A DNA stretch of 64,000 bases. Source: Lysobacter sp. cf310. Its GTDB lineage: Bacteria; Pseudomonadota; Gammaproteobacteria; Xanthomonadales; Xanthomonadaceae. Position 1 is the first letter of the stretch. Each line of letters begins with the position of its first letter. Shown here one piece after another: positions 27,066-36,410 of this stretch. Location: NCBI RefSeq assembly GCF_900114355.1, contig NZ_FOSS01000001.1:442044-506043 (forward strand), given 5' to 3'. Below the pieces are notes generated by a model. That model was not told the origin of the DNA, searched no databases, and saw only the letters and a list, made by a program, of their open reading frames with translations. The position numbers were made by a program, and so were the translations under genes.

Positions 27066-27653
27066 ATGTCCGCCCGAGCCCGCCTCCGCCCCGCCCTAGT
27101 GCGCTCCCTGCTGCTGGCCGCCGCGCTGCTGACGCTGGCGGCCTGCTCCACCCTCAATGCCGTCAGCGCCTACCTCGGCAACGAGGTCGCGTTCACCGCG
27201 CCGCAGTTGCAGCAGTCCTTGAACCGCAACTTTCCCAAGCGCTATGAGAAGCTCGGCGGGCTGGTGGCGGTGACCCTGATGAACCCGCGCCTGTCGATCC
27301 CCGACGACGGCGATCGCCTGCGCCTGGACTTCGACATCGGCCTGGCCGCGCTCGGCAGCGGTTCCTCGCAGCGCCCGTCCGGGCGTTTCACCCTGACCAG
27401 CGCCCTGCGCTACGACGCCGCCACCCAGGGCCTGCACCTGCGCGACCCGCGCATCGACTACGTCGACGTGCCGCAGCTGGGCGGGGTGATGACCGGCGCC
27501 TCGCGCGAACTGCTCAACGCCTGGCTCGGCGACTATGCGCGCCAGGAACCCGTCTACCGCTTCGACAACAGCCTGCTCGACAAGCTGGGTTCGCGCCGCA
27601 TCGGCAGCACCCAGATCGAACACGGCCGCGTCGTCGTCCACCTCGACCGCTGA
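27066..27653 (+). CDS. DUF1439 (YceB-like) lipoprotein
   Basis: A 195-residue lipoprotein with lipobox LAAC after a hydrophobic run. The mature part has the DUF1439 pattern: a helix (FTAPQLQQSLNRNFPKRYE), strands (VTLMNPRLSIPDDGDRLRLDF), then an amphipathic end (STQIEHGRVVVHLDR). The family resembles lipid- or hydrophobic-ligand-binding folds, but its role is unknown. The next lipoprotein gene starts 1 nt after its stop, so the two are probably one operon. Confidence 0.85.
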   Translation: MSARARLRPALVRSLLLAAALLTLAACSTLNAVSAYLGNEVAFTAPQLQQSLNRNFPKRYEKLGGLVAVTLMNPRLSIPDDGDRLRLDFDIGLAALGSGSSQRPSGRFTLTSALRYDAATQGLHLRDPRIDYVDVPQLGGVMTGASRELLNAWLGDYARQEPVYRFDNSLLDKLGSRRIGSTQIEHGRVVVHLDR

Positions 27654-27654
27654 C

Positions 27655-28362
27655 ATGCGAACCTTCCGCTCTCACCGCCTGCTCGCCGCCTGCCTGCTCG
27701 TGTTCGCGCTGGGCGCCTGCGGCAAGAACGACGATCCCCAGGCCGGCACCGCCAACGGCGAAGCCGGCGAGCTGTTGCCGGCGCCGCAGGGCGCCAGCGG
27801 CGGCGTGACCGGCATGCCCACGCAGCCGGGACCGGGCCAGGTCGGCCCGCCCAACGCCGCCATCGTCGAAGCGCCGATGCTGGACGAGAACGGCAACCCG
27901 ATCCTGCCGGCCACGCCCGAAGACGGCAGCCTGCCGGTCGCCGACGACGGCACGCCGCTGGTCGAGGACGGCACCGCCGTGCCCGGCGAGCCCACACCGC
28001 AGGACGCGGTCGCGGTGGTGCGCGACTACTACGCCGCGATCAACGCGCGCAGCTATGCGCGCGCCTATGCGCTGTGGTCCGACGGCGGCCGCGCCAGCGG
28101 CCAGTCGCCGCAGCAGTTCGCCGACGGTTTCGCCGACACCACCGGCGTCTCGGTCGAGATCCTGCCGCCGGGCCGCGTCGACGCGGCCGCCGGCTCGCGC
28201 TATCTGGAAGTGCCGGTGGCGCTGACCGCAAGCCAGCGCGACGGCAGCCAACGCAAGTACGTCGGCGCATACGTGCTGCGCCGCGCCGTGGTCGACGGCG
28301 CCACGCCGGAGCAACACGCCTGGCGCATCGGCAGCGCCGATCTCAGGGAAGTGAAGCCATGA
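27655..28362 (+). CDS. Lipoprotein of unknown function
   Basis: A 235-residue lipoprotein (lipobox LGAC). Residues 25-120 are a low-complexity Gly/Pro/Ala/Asp linker. Residues 120-235 form a compact domain beginning DAVAVVRDYYAAINARSYARAYALW, which looks like an NTF2/SnoaL-like alpha+beta fold. Partner or ligand is unknown. Its stop overlaps the ATG of the next lipoprotein gene (ATGA). Confidence 0.75.
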   Translation: MRTFRSHRLLAACLLVFALGACGKNDDPQAGTANGEAGELLPAPQGASGGVTGMPTQPGPGQVGPPNAAIVEAPMLDENGNPILPATPEDGSLPVADDGTPLVEDGTAVPGEPTPQDAVAVVRDYYAAINARSYARAYALWSDGGRASGQSPQQFADGFADTTGVSVEILPPGRVDAAAGSRYLEVPVALTASQRDGSQRKYVGAYVLRRAVVDGATPEQHAWRIGSADLREVKP

Positions 28363-29102
28363 AACTGCGCCGCTTGCTGGTTCCGTCCCTGCTGCTGGTG
28401 GCGCTGAGCGCCTGCGAGCGTCCCGCGCCGGCCGCGAACGCGCCCGCCGCGCAGGCCGGGGCGCAACCGGCGGCCGCCGCAGCCGCGTCCACGAATGCGC
28501 CCGCCACGAGCGCGCAAGCCGACAGCGCCACGGCCGCCGACTTCGTGCTGCCCGGCGATTTCGCGCCCGACACCGGCCCCGACGAACTGCGCAAGCGCTA
28601 TGGCGCCGCCAATGTGCGCCTGGGCAAGGTGCCCGGCGCCGAGGGCGCGGAATTCTCCGGCGTGATCCTGTTCCCCGACGACCCGAACCGTCGCGCCTAC
28701 CTCTACTTCCAGAACGAAGAGGCCCTGCAGGGCCTGTCGCTGGTGCGCGTGTTCGGCACGCAGTCGAAGTGGACGCTGGACAACGGCCTGCGCCTGGGCA
28801 TGCCGCTGCCGGAGATGGTCGCCCTCAACGGCAAACCGATTTCGTTCTACGGCCTGGAGTGGGACTACGGCGGCACCATCGTCGATTACCACGGCGGCAA
28901 GCTCGATGCGCGCAAGGACGAACAGGTCGGCCGCAGCGCCAGCCTGGGCCTGCGCGACAACGGCGATCGGGGCGTGCCGCAGGGCAAGACGCCGGTCGGC
29001 GAAGGCACGTATTCCAGCGACGATCCCAAGTACCCCGAGCAGGGCCAGTGGATCGTGATCTCGGAACTGTCGGTCTCGTTCCCGGGCGAAGACGATCTAT
29101 AA
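28359..29102 (+). CDS. Lipoprotein of unknown function
   Basis: A 247-residue lipoprotein (lipobox LSAC) with an Ala/Pro-rich tether to about residue 65. A globular domain follows with GPDELRKRYGAANVRLG, a turn GLRLGMPLPEMVALNGKPISFYG and SFPGEDDL at the end. The central part suggests a sensor-like domain with a pattern seen in uncharacterised proteobacterial lipoproteins. It is the third consecutive lipoprotein gene of an apparent operon. Confidence 0.75.
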   Translation: MKLRRLLVPSLLLVALSACERPAPAANAPAAQAGAQPAAAAAASTNAPATSAQADSATAADFVLPGDFAPDTGPDELRKRYGAANVRLGKVPGAEGAEFSGVILFPDDPNRRAYLYFQNEEALQGLSLVRVFGTQSKWTLDNGLRLGMPLPEMVALNGKPISFYGLEWDYGGTIVDYHGGKLDARKDEQVGRSASLGLRDNGDRGVPQGKTPVGEGTYSSDDPKYPEQGQWIVISELSVSFPGEDDL

Positions 29103-29117
29103 GCGGTGGCGCATGCG

Positions 29118-29585
29118 ATGACGACACCGCGACCGCGGCTGGTGTTGGACACCAACGTCTGCCTCGATCTGTTCGTGTTCCGCGATCCGCACGCGGCCGC
29201 GCTCGCGCAGGCGCTCGCGAGCGGCCGCGTCGAGGCGGTCAGCGACGCCGACTGCCGCGACGAATGGCAGCGTGTGCTCGCCTATCCGCAGCTCGGCCTG
29301 GATGCGCAGACGCAGGCCGACGCGCTGCGCGCCTACGACGCGCTGGTGCGGGTCCTGGCCGACAGCGAGCGGCGCCCGCCGCCCGAGCGCGCGCTGCCGC
29401 GCTGCGCCGATCCGGACGATCAGAAGTTCCTCGAACTCGCGTACGCCGCCGATGCCAGCTGCCTGCTCAGCCGCGACCATGCGCTCACCGTGCTCGGCCG
29501 CCGCAACGCCCGCGCCGGCCTGTTCGAGATCATGACGCCGCAGGCCTGGGCCGGCGTGGACGCGTTCCGCAGCGCGCGCGCCTAG
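29118..29585 (+). CDS. PIN-domain ribonuclease, toxin-like
   Basis: A 155-residue PIN domain of the 'putative toxin-antitoxin component' type. The acidic active-site residues are visible in LVLDTNVCLDL, DCRDEWQRVL, DPDDQKFLELA and LLSRDHAL. The family cleaves RNA. The ATG at 29118 is preferred to the GTG four codons earlier. No antitoxin-sized gene precedes or follows it, and it begins 15 nt after a lipoprotein gene, so a solitary housekeeping-type PIN protein is as likely as a toxin. Confidence 0.82.
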   Translation: MTTPRPRLVLDTNVCLDLFVFRDPHAAALAQALASGRVEAVSDADCRDEWQRVLAYPQLGLDAQTQADALRAYDALVRVLADSERRPPPERALPRCADPDDQKFLELAYAADASCLLSRDHALTVLGRRNARAGLFEIMTPQAWAGVDAFRSARA

Positions 29586-29634
29586 CCGCGCGACCGCCAC
29601 GCGCCGGCACGACGGCGCATGCGATACTCGGCCC

Positions 29635-30459
29635 ATGCAAGGCGTACCCGAGCAATTCGTCCACGCCCACGACGCCGCCGAGTTCCGGCAGCCCGCGCAT
29701 CGCCGCGGCATCGAGCTGTACCGCGCGCACATCGTGCGCCACGCCTTCGAACCGCATACCCACGAAGCCTACGGCCTGGGCGCGATCGAATCGGGCGTGG
29801 AGCGTTTCCGCTACCGCGGCAGCGATCATCTGGCGCCGCCGGATTCGCTGGTGCTGATGAACCCCGACGTGCTGCACACCGGCCGCGCCGAAACCGAAGG
29901 CGGCTGGCGTTACCGCATGGCCTATGTCGATCCCGACCTGGCCGCGGAGGTCACCGGCGAGAGCGGCTGGTGGTTCGACGAGGCGGTGCGCCACGACCCC
30001 GCCCGCGCGCGCCGCATCGGCGCGCGCCTGGACGCGTTATGGCAGGCACGCGAGCCTTTGGCCTTCGACAGCCAGCTGGCGGCGCTGCTGGACGAGTTCC
30101 GCGTGCATGCGCGCGTGCCGCAACGCGAGCGCGCCGAGGCCGCGCCGCGCTTCGCGCCGGTGCTGGACTACCTGCGCAGCCATCTGGCCGAACGCCTGAG
30201 CCTGGAACAACTGGCCACCGTCGCCGGCCTCAGCCCCTTCCACTTCCTGCGCCGTTTCCGCGACCACTACCACGTCACCCCGCAGCAGATGCTGATGGCG
30301 CTGCGCCTGCATCAGGCCAAGCGCCGGCTGGCCGAGAACATCGCGCCGGCCCAGGTCGCCGCCGAGACCGGCCTGGCCGACCAGGCCCACCTGACCCGCG
30401 CCTTCGTGCGCCGCTACGGCATCACCCCGGCGCGCTATCGCAGGCAACTGCGCGGCTGA
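29635..30459 (+). CDS. AraC-family transcription regulator with cupin sensor
   Basis: A 274-residue regulator. Residues 1-150 are an AraC-type cupin (HAFEPHTHEAYGLGAIESG). Residues 170-274 are the double helix-turn-helix (LSLEQLATVAGLSPFHFLRR and ADQAHLTRAFVRRYGITPARY). It probably controls the adjacent EamA transporter, as AraC-LysE/EamA pairs often do, but no operator is evident. Confidence 0.9.
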   Translation: MQGVPEQFVHAHDAAEFRQPAHRRGIELYRAHIVRHAFEPHTHEAYGLGAIESGVERFRYRGSDHLAPPDSLVLMNPDVLHTGRAETEGGWRYRMAYVDPDLAAEVTGESGWWFDEAVRHDPARARRIGARLDALWQAREPLAFDSQLAALLDEFRVHARVPQRERAEAAPRFAPVLDYLRSHLAERLSLEQLATVAGLSPFHFLRRFRDHYHVTPQQMLMALRLHQAKRRLAENIAPAQVAAETGLADQAHLTRAFVRRYGITPARYRRQLRG

Positions 30460-30514
30460 GCGCGGCCGCAATCTCGTACAAGAATCGCCGCCCCGCCCGC
30501 GCCATGCTGCGGCC

Positions 30515-31477
30515 ATGCTGATCGGAACCCTCTATGCGCTGTTGGCCGGCCTGATCTGGGGCCTGGTCTTCGTCGGCCCGCTGCTGCTGCCGGAGTACCC
30601 GGCCGCCCTGCAGTCGGTCGGTCGCTATCTGGCCTTCGGCCTGATCGCCCTGCCCCTGGCCTGGTTCGACCGCGCCGCGCTGCGTCAGCTCGGCCGCGCC
30701 GACTGGATCGAGGCGCTCAAGCTGTGCGCGGTCGGCAACCTGCTCTATTACCTGTGCCTGGCCAGCGCGATCCAGCGCGCGGGCGGGCCGCTGCCGACCA
30801 TGATCATCGGCACCTTGCCGGTGGTGATCGCGATCGCCGCCAATCGCCGCAACGCCCAGCGCGACGGCCGCCTGCCGTGGGCGCGGCTGGCGCCGTCGCT
30901 GCTGCTGATCGGCGCCGGCATCGCCTGCGTCAATCAGGTCGAACTCGACGCACTGCTCAACGATGCGGACGCCGACCTCACGCGTTATCTCAGCGGCAGC
31001 CTGCTCGCGATCGGCGCGCTGATCTGCTGGACCTGGTACCCGCTGCGCAACGCCGACTGGCTGCGCGCGCACCCCGGCCGCCACCCGCGCACCTGGGCGA
31101 CCGCGCAGGGGCTGGCGACCCTGCCGTTGGCGCTGGCGGGCTACGCCGTGTTGTGGGGCGGCAGCGCGGCCATCGGCAGCGATTTCGCGATGCCGTTCGG
31201 CCCTCGCCCGGCGTTCTTCATCGGCTTGATGGTCGCGATCGGTCTGCTCGCGTCCTGGGTCGGCACCTTGTGCTGGAACGAAGCCAGCCAGCGCCTGCCG
31301 ACCGCCCTGGCCGGGCAGCTGATCGTGTTCGAGACCCTGTTCGCGCTGGCCTACGCCTTCATCCTGCGCGGCGCGATGCCGCGCCCGCTGACCCTGCTGG
31401 GCATCGGCCTGCTGATCGCCGGCGTGCTGTGGGCGCTGCGGGTGAAACCGGTGCCGGTCGCCGCGCCCGCGCCCTGA
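30515..31477 (+). CDS. EamA/DMT-family transporter
   Basis: A 320-residue inner-membrane protein with about ten hydrophobic helices in two EamA repeats (first GTLYALLAGLIWGLVFV, second GSLLAIGALICWTWYPLR). It resembles drug/metabolite exporters; the substrate is unknown. It follows the AraC regulator by 55 bp on the same strand. Confidence 0.88.
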   Translation: MLIGTLYALLAGLIWGLVFVGPLLLPEYPAALQSVGRYLAFGLIALPLAWFDRAALRQLGRADWIEALKLCAVGNLLYYLCLASAIQRAGGPLPTMIIGTLPVVIAIAANRRNAQRDGRLPWARLAPSLLLIGAGIACVNQVELDALLNDADADLTRYLSGSLLAIGALICWTWYPLRNADWLRAHPGRHPRTWATAQGLATLPLALAGYAVLWGGSAAIGSDFAMPFGPRPAFFIGLMVAIGLLASWVGTLCWNEASQRLPTALAGQLIVFETLFALAYAFILRGAMPRPLTLLGIGLLIAGVLWALRVKPVPVAAPAP

Positions 31478-31489
31478 GGCCGGGCGCGC

Positions 31490-33745
31490 TCAGATCTCGA
31501 AGCGGTACGACAGCTTGACCAGCAACTGCTCGCTGTCGCGCAGATCGAACGCGTCGCGGAACTCGCTGCCGGCGCTGCCTTCCAGGTTCAGTCCCTCTTC
31601 GAACAGGTCGCCGCCGCGCACGTAGGCGATGTACAGGTGCGACAGCGGCGCCAGCTCGTAGCGGTAGCGGATCTGGAAGCCGAGGTTGCGCAGATTGAAG
31701 TTCGGAATCGACTCGTTGACCTTGAGCGGACGGCCGTCGGCGGCGACGCGATAGGCCTGGCGGCTGTGCGCGTCCAGGCCGATCGCCTCCAGGCGCACGC
31801 GCAGCTCCTGCTTGTCGTCGATCAGCCACACCGAACCCGCGTTCAGCGAAATCATGTCGGAGCGGAAACTGCCGAGCAGATTGCCGCCGCGCCACAGCAG
31901 CCAGTCCGGGTTGTGCGAAATCTCGATGCCGCTGAAGAAGCTCAGGCGGTCGCTGACGTGGTAGCGCGGCTCGAAGTACAGCCGCGACTTGCCCTCGTCC
32001 ATGCCGCCCAGGCCCTCGGCCGCGTATTGCGCCTCGCCGTAGAGGGCCCAGCGCCCCTCGTTCTGGCGCGGGCGGAAACGTTCGTAGTACAGATACAGCT
32101 TGGACGGCACGTCGACCACGCCGTTGCCGCGGGTGATCAGGTCGTCGTGGCCGGCGCTCCAGGCCGCGATCTCGACGAACTCGTTGCCGCCGTCGCGCAG
32201 GTCGCTGCGGCGGTTGATCGCGCCGGCGTCGGCGATGTGCGTGCCCTGGTCGTTGTAACGGCGCGAGACCGCGTAGTGCCAGTCGTGGCCGGCGTACGGC
32301 GACGAGGCCGGCAGGTCGGTCACGCGCCGGCCGAGGTCGTAGCGCAGGTAGTTGAAGTTGTTGCGCTCGAGATAGCCGAAGTCGTTGAGCTGCAGGTCGC
32401 GTCCCAGATGCACCATGTACAACTGGTGGCGCCAGCTATTGCCCATGTCGTAATCCATGCGCAGCTGGGCGCCGCTGTCGCGCACGCCGACGCCGCCCTG
32501 ATCGACGCTGGAACCGACCAGGGTGCTGCGGATCGACCACTGCGAATTCGGGGTCCAACGGTGGTCGAACTCGTACACCGTGGCCTCGCGGTCCAGGAAC
32601 GGCCGGTTCACGCGCGTGACCATCGCGCCCACGCCCTGTTCGGCGAAGTCGCGGGTGGCGCGCACCGCATAGAAGTCGCGCCCGACCTCGTCGGCCTCGT
32701 TGGCCGCGAACACGCCGTAGTTGAAGCCGGCGGCGCTGCCGTTGACCTTGATCGCGGCGGTGACGTCGCCGGAACCGACGCCGTCGTCGTTGCGGCCGCC
32801 GACGCGGCGGGTGTAGATCAGGCGACTGTTGTTGTTGAGCGAACCGAACGGCACGTCGAAGAAGCCCTGGTTCTCGGTGAAGAACGGGCGCTTGTCGCTG
32901 AAGAAGGTCTCGGTGGCGCTGAAGTTGACCGTGAGCTCGTCGCTCTCGACCTGGCCGAAGTCCGGATTGACCGTGGCGCTGAGCTGGAAGCGGCCGTTGG
33001 GCTTCCAGAACAGGTCGACGCCGCCGTCGAAATCGTTGTCCTTGCCGACCGCGTCGTAGACGCCGGACACGTAGGGCGTGATCGCCAGCAGCGACTGGCT
33101 GTAGGCCGGCACCTCGACGCGCTCGAACGCGGTCAGGAAGCGGCTTTCGGTGTAGCCGACCGCCGGCCACGAGGCGCGTTCGCCGGTGGCGCCGATCACG
33201 CGGTCCAGCGACACGCCGATGGTGCGCTTGCCCTCGCTGGCCGCGCGCATCGGCGCGATGTGCCAGGGAATCAGCAGCTCGGCGTACCAGCCCTGCTCGT
33301 CCTCGCTGGTGGCGTGGCGCCAGTCGCCGTCCCAGTCGTCGTTGAACTGGTTCTCGTTGGTGATCGTGGTGTCGATGATGCTGTTGGACAGCAGCACGGT
33401 GAAGTTGTAGCCGTTGCGGCCGTCGCCGTCGAAATCGACGTAGAGGTTGACGCGGTCCATCGGCCCGCCCTGGTCGCGCTGGGCGAACTGGCGCCGGCGC
33501 GGGATGCTGGTGGGCTGGGTGTTGCGGAAGCCGATCGCCAGGCCCTCGGGCGTGGCCAGCAACAGCGCCTCGGTCGGCTGCGGCGCCGGCGCGCGCGACA
33601 GCGGCTGGGTCAGGCGGAAATCGGTGATGCGCTGCGCGCCCTCCCATTCGGCCGGATCGATGCGACCGTCGATTTCGACCGCCTGCGCGAGCGGCGCGGC
33701 GCCGACTAGCGCGGCGAGGATGGCCAGGGTCAGGGGTGCGCGCAT
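31490..33745 (-). CDS. DUF5916 outer-membrane protein with CBM9-like domain
   Basis: A 751-residue exported protein (signal peptide ending AAPLAQA). The N-terminal 200 residues form a CBM9-like carbohydrate-binding fold (EIDGRIDPAEWEGAQRI). The rest is DUF5916, with alternating strands (ATVNPDFGQVESDELTVNFS, ETFFSDKRPFFTENQGFF) and a C-terminal strand ending LSYRFEI that suggests an outer-membrane barrel. Related proteins are abundant in Xanthomonadaceae and Bacteroidetes; the ligand is unknown. The start at 33745 gives the signal peptide; the open frame runs 20 codons further. Confidence 0.87.
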   Translation of the reverse strand: MRAPLTLAILAALVGAAPLAQAVEIDGRIDPAEWEGAQRITDFRLTQPLSRAPAPQPTEALLLATPEGLAIGFRNTQPTSIPRRRQFAQRDQGGPMDRVNLYVDFDGDGRNGYNFTVLLSNSIIDTTITNENQFNDDWDGDWRHATSEDEQGWYAELLIPWHIAPMRAASEGKRTIGVSLDRVIGATGERASWPAVGYTESRFLTAFERVEVPAYSQSLLAITPYVSGVYDAVGKDNDFDGGVDLFWKPNGRFQLSATVNPDFGQVESDELTVNFSATETFFSDKRPFFTENQGFFDVPFGSLNNNSRLIYTRRVGGRNDDGVGSGDVTAAIKVNGSAAGFNYGVFAANEADEVGRDFYAVRATRDFAEQGVGAMVTRVNRPFLDREATVYEFDHRWTPNSQWSIRSTLVGSSVDQGGVGVRDSGAQLRMDYDMGNSWRHQLYMVHLGRDLQLNDFGYLERNNFNYLRYDLGRRVTDLPASSPYAGHDWHYAVSRRYNDQGTHIADAGAINRRSDLRDGGNEFVEIAAWSAGHDDLITRGNGVVDVPSKLYLYYERFRPRQNEGRWALYGEAQYAAEGLGGMDEGKSRLYFEPRYHVSDRLSFFSGIEISHNPDWLLWRGGNLLGSFRSDMISLNAGSVWLIDDKQELRVRLEAIGLDAHSRQAYRVAADGRPLKVNESIPNFNLRNLGFQIRYRYELAPLSHLYIAYVRGGDLFEEGLNLEGSAGSEFRDAFDLRDSEQLLVKLSYRFEI

Positions 33746-34003
33746 TGCGGTGCCTCGGTACTGATGGGGTTGGCCGCCACGCGACGCGGCGCGGACGTGC
33801 GGCATCGGTGGGATGCGCAGGCCTGCACAAAGGTTGCGTAGTGCGTGCCCAGGCGGTCGCGGCGCCCGAGCGTGGCGAAGCCTAGACCTCGCGCGTCCGG
33901 TTACCGCATGGCAAAAGTCATGGCAACCTTTCGCAGGGTTTGCGCATCCGCTGTTGGCACGGATCCTGCCGCGTCGCCGTGGGCGCCACGCTGGGCGCTG
34001 CGA
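33746..34003. other. Intergenic region upstream of DUF5916 gene
   Basis: No gene is seen. An imperfect dyad GGTTACC (33899-33905) / GGCAACC (33922-33928) about 155 bp before the DUF5916 start could be an operator. The patatin stop codon begins the next gene. Confidence 0.35.
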
Positions 34004-35203
34004 TCAAGGCGCGGTGGCGTCGTGGGACACGAAAGCGACTTCGCCGGTCGGCAATTCCAGCCATTCTGGATGCGCCAAAGCGCGCGCGATGTCGGCCTGG
34101 CCGGACAGCCAGTGTTCACGCATCGCGACGCGGCCGAACTGGTAGTCCTTGAAGTGGCCGATGCGCGCGCGTTCGCGATAGATCAGGTGGATCACGCTGT
34201 AGCGGCGGTCGCAGGCCAGCTGGGTCGCATACTGCGCCCACGGATTGCGCAGGCGCACGTCCTCCGGGATCTCTTCCAGCAACTCGCGCAGCAGCCGGCG
34301 GTAGTGCTGCTGCACACGCTGGGTGTCGGTGATCAGGCGGGTGCGGCTGGAGTACTGGATCTCTTTCTGGCGCTCGGCCACGTCCAGCAGGGTCTGCGGC
34401 AGCTCGCCCTGCGCGCTCCACAGGTCGACCTGGAACACCAGGGTGTCGCGGCGCGGCTCGCTGGCCAGCACCTGCGACAGCGGCGTGTTCGAGACCAGGC
34501 CGCCGTCCCAGTAGTACTCGCCGTCGATCTCCACCGCCGGAAACGCCGGCGGCAGCGCGCCGGAGGCGAGGATGTGGCGCGCGTCCAGGCGCATCTGGGT
34601 GTTGTCGAAGTACTCCAGGTTGCCGGTGCGCACGTTGACCGCACCCACCGACACTCGGATGCCGCCGTCGTTGAGGCGGTCGAAATCGACCATGCGCTCC
34701 AGGGTCGCGACCATCGGCGTGGTGTCGTACCAGCTGGCGGTGTCCGGGCCCGACGCGGCCAGCGGGTTCCAGCCGCGTGGCCGGTAGAAGCCGCGCTGGC
34801 CTTCGACCAGCGCGCGCCAGGCCTCCCAGGTGTCCAGCCAGGCGCGCAGGTCGTCGCCGAGACCGGCATAGCGCGCCTCCTGGCCCAGGGTGGTCGCCGG
34901 CAGCAGGGTCGGCTGCGAGATCGTGTCCCAGAACTCGCGCAGCGCCTCGACCCGGCGCCCGGGCGCATTGCCGGCCACGATCGCGGTGTTGAAGGCGCCG
35001 ATCGAGATGCCGGCCAACCAGTCCGGCGCGATGCCGGCCTCGTCCAGTCCCTGGTAGACCCCGGCCTGGTAGGCGCCCAGCGCGCCCCCGCCCTGCAGCA
35101 CCAGGGCGGTGCGCTCGGGACGGCGCTGCGGCGGCGGCACCGCCGGCTGTGCCGCGGGCTTGCGCGGCGCCGAAGAGGAACGCTTGCCTGGGGTGGTCGC
35201 CAT
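34004..35203 (-). CDS. Patatin-like phospholipase with DUF3734
   Basis: A 399-residue cytoplasmic serine lipase-like protein: oxyanion loop QGGGALGAYQAG, nucleophile GISIG (S67) and the aspartate of the dyad in WDGGLVSNTP. The C-terminal 120 residues (RTRLITDTQRVQQHYRRLL onward) are DUF3734. A Pro/Ala/Lys-rich N-terminal 30 residues precede the domain. It starts 9 bp after bdhA. This gene pair matches the bdhA-patD operon known from Legionella, where the patatin is tied to 3-hydroxybutyrate/PHB metabolism. Confidence 0.93.
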   Translation of the reverse strand: MATTPGKRSSSAPRKPAAQPAVPPPQRRPERTALVLQGGGALGAYQAGVYQGLDEAGIAPDWLAGISIGAFNTAIVAGNAPGRRVEALREFWDTISQPTLLPATTLGQEARYAGLGDDLRAWLDTWEAWRALVEGQRGFYRPRGWNPLAASGPDTASWYDTTPMVATLERMVDFDRLNDGGIRVSVGAVNVRTGNLEYFDNTQMRLDARHILASGALPPAFPAVEIDGEYYWDGGLVSNTPLSQVLASEPRRDTLVFQVDLWSAQGELPQTLLDVAERQKEIQYSSRTRLITDTQRVQQHYRRLLRELLEEIPEDVRLRNPWAQYATQLACDRRYSVIHLIYRERARIGHFKDYQFGRVAMREHWLSGQADIARALAHPEWLELPTGEVAFVSHDATAP

Positions 35204-35212
35204 CGGGCGACC

Positions 35213-35998
35213 TTACTGCATGTACCAGCCGTGGCTGACCACGATGCTCTGTCCGGTCAGGGCCGCGCTCGGGAACTCGGACAGGAAGCGCACGGTCTTG
35301 GCCACGTCCTCGACGGTGGTGAACACGCCGTCGACGGTATTGCCCAGCATCACCTTGCGGATCACTTCGTCCTCGCTGATGCCCAGTTCCTTGGCCTGTT
35401 CGGGGATCTGCTTGTCGACCAGCGGGGTGCGCACGAAGCCGGGGCAGACCACGTGGCTGCGCACGCCGTGCTTGGCGCCTTCCTTGGCCAGCACCCGCGC
35501 CAGCCCCAGCAGGCCGTGCTTGGCGGTCACGTAGGCCGACTTCAGCGGCGAGGCCTCGTGCGAATGCACCGAGCCCATGTAGATCACGGTGCCGCCCTTG
35601 TCGCCCCGGTACATGTGCGGCAGCACCGCCTTGGTGGTCAGGAAGGCGCCGTCAAGGTGGATCGCCAGCATCTTCTTCCAGTCGCCGAAGGCGTAGTTCT
35701 CGATCGGATTGACGATCTGGATGCCGGCGTTGGAAATCAGGATATCGACGCCGCCCAGTTCAGCGACCACGCGCGCGATGCCGGCGTCGACCGCGGCCTC
35801 GTCGGTGACGTCCATGGCCACGCCGATCGCGCGGCCGCCGGCGGCGACGATCTCGTCGGCCACGGCCTGGGCACCGGCCTGGTTGAGGTCGGCGATCGCG
35901 ATCGCGGCGCCGGCGCGGGCCAGTTCGTGGGCGATTTCCTTGCCGATGCCGCTGGCGGCTCCGGTGACGACGGCGACCTGGCCTTGGATCGAACTCAT
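35213..35998 (-). CDS. bdhA: 3-hydroxybutyrate dehydrogenase
   Basis: A 261-residue short-chain dehydrogenase that interconverts (R)-3-hydroxybutyrate and acetoacetate with NAD. The nucleotide motif is [12 protein letters not shown] is in ISNAGIQ, and the catalytic Ser/Tyr/Lys region is [22 protein letters not shown]. The ending [11 protein letters not shown] is characteristic of BdhA. The start at 35998 ([10 protein letters not shown]) is where the family begins. It is first in an operon with the patatin gene. Confidence 0.95.
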   Translation of the reverse strand: MSSIQGQVAVVTGAASGIGKEIAHELARAGAAIAIADLNQAGAQAVADEIVAAGGRAIGVAMDVTDEAAVDAGIARVVAELGGVDILISNAGIQIVNPIENYAFGDWKKMLAIHLDGAFLTTKAVLPHMYRGDKGGTVIYMGSVHSHEASPLKSAYVTAKHGLLGLARVLAKEGAKHGVRSHVVCPGFVRTPLVDKQIPEQAKELGISEDEVIRKVMLGNTVDGVFTTVEDVAKTVRFLSEFPSAALTGQSIVVSHGWYMQ

Positions 35999-36410
35999 GA
36001 TGGCTCCTGGGAATGCGGATGGGGGCGCGACGGCGGCGGACGCGAGAGCGGCCATTGTCGCCGCCCTGCGTTATCGCGGCGTTGCGGCGCGGGACCGCAG
36101 TGTCCCGCGAGCGCGGCGCGGGCGGCCATCGGCCATTGGTACCAGCCGGCCCGCGCCACGGACGTGTCCGGCGCAGGAGCGAGGCCCGCTTCCTACGGGA
36201 GGGCGTCAGGCGAACGCGCTTCCTGTGGGAGCGGCGCCAGGCGAGCGCGCTTCCTGTGGGAGCGGCGTGAGCCGCGATCGCGAATCCGCGAACGCGTCGC
36301 AGGCATGGCTGCGGGCGCGACATCGCGCATTCGTCGCTGGCCAGGAGGCGCGGTCGCGGCTCATGCCGCTCCTACCCCAAAGCAGGCAATACCGGCCGAC
36401 GCGCGCCCGC
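35999..36410. repeat. 411-bp intergenic region with short tandem and REP repeats
   Basis: No gene is seen. A unit of about 30 bp occurs three times (TCCTACGGGA at 36191, TCCTGTGGGA at 36221 and 36252), and its last copy doubles as the left arm of a REPIN-like element (36256-36282). The right arm is at 36350-36376. The bdhA promoter presumably lies in 35999-36150. Confidence 0.7.

Noticed and set aside
29101-29585. Toxin-antitoxin pair at the PIN gene
   Set aside because: The PIN protein is clear but there is no antitoxin-sized gene next to it.
31637-33709. 690-codon open frame antisense to the DUF5916 gene
   Set aside because: Val/Ala/Asp-rich shadow; the signal peptide and domains are on the minus strand.
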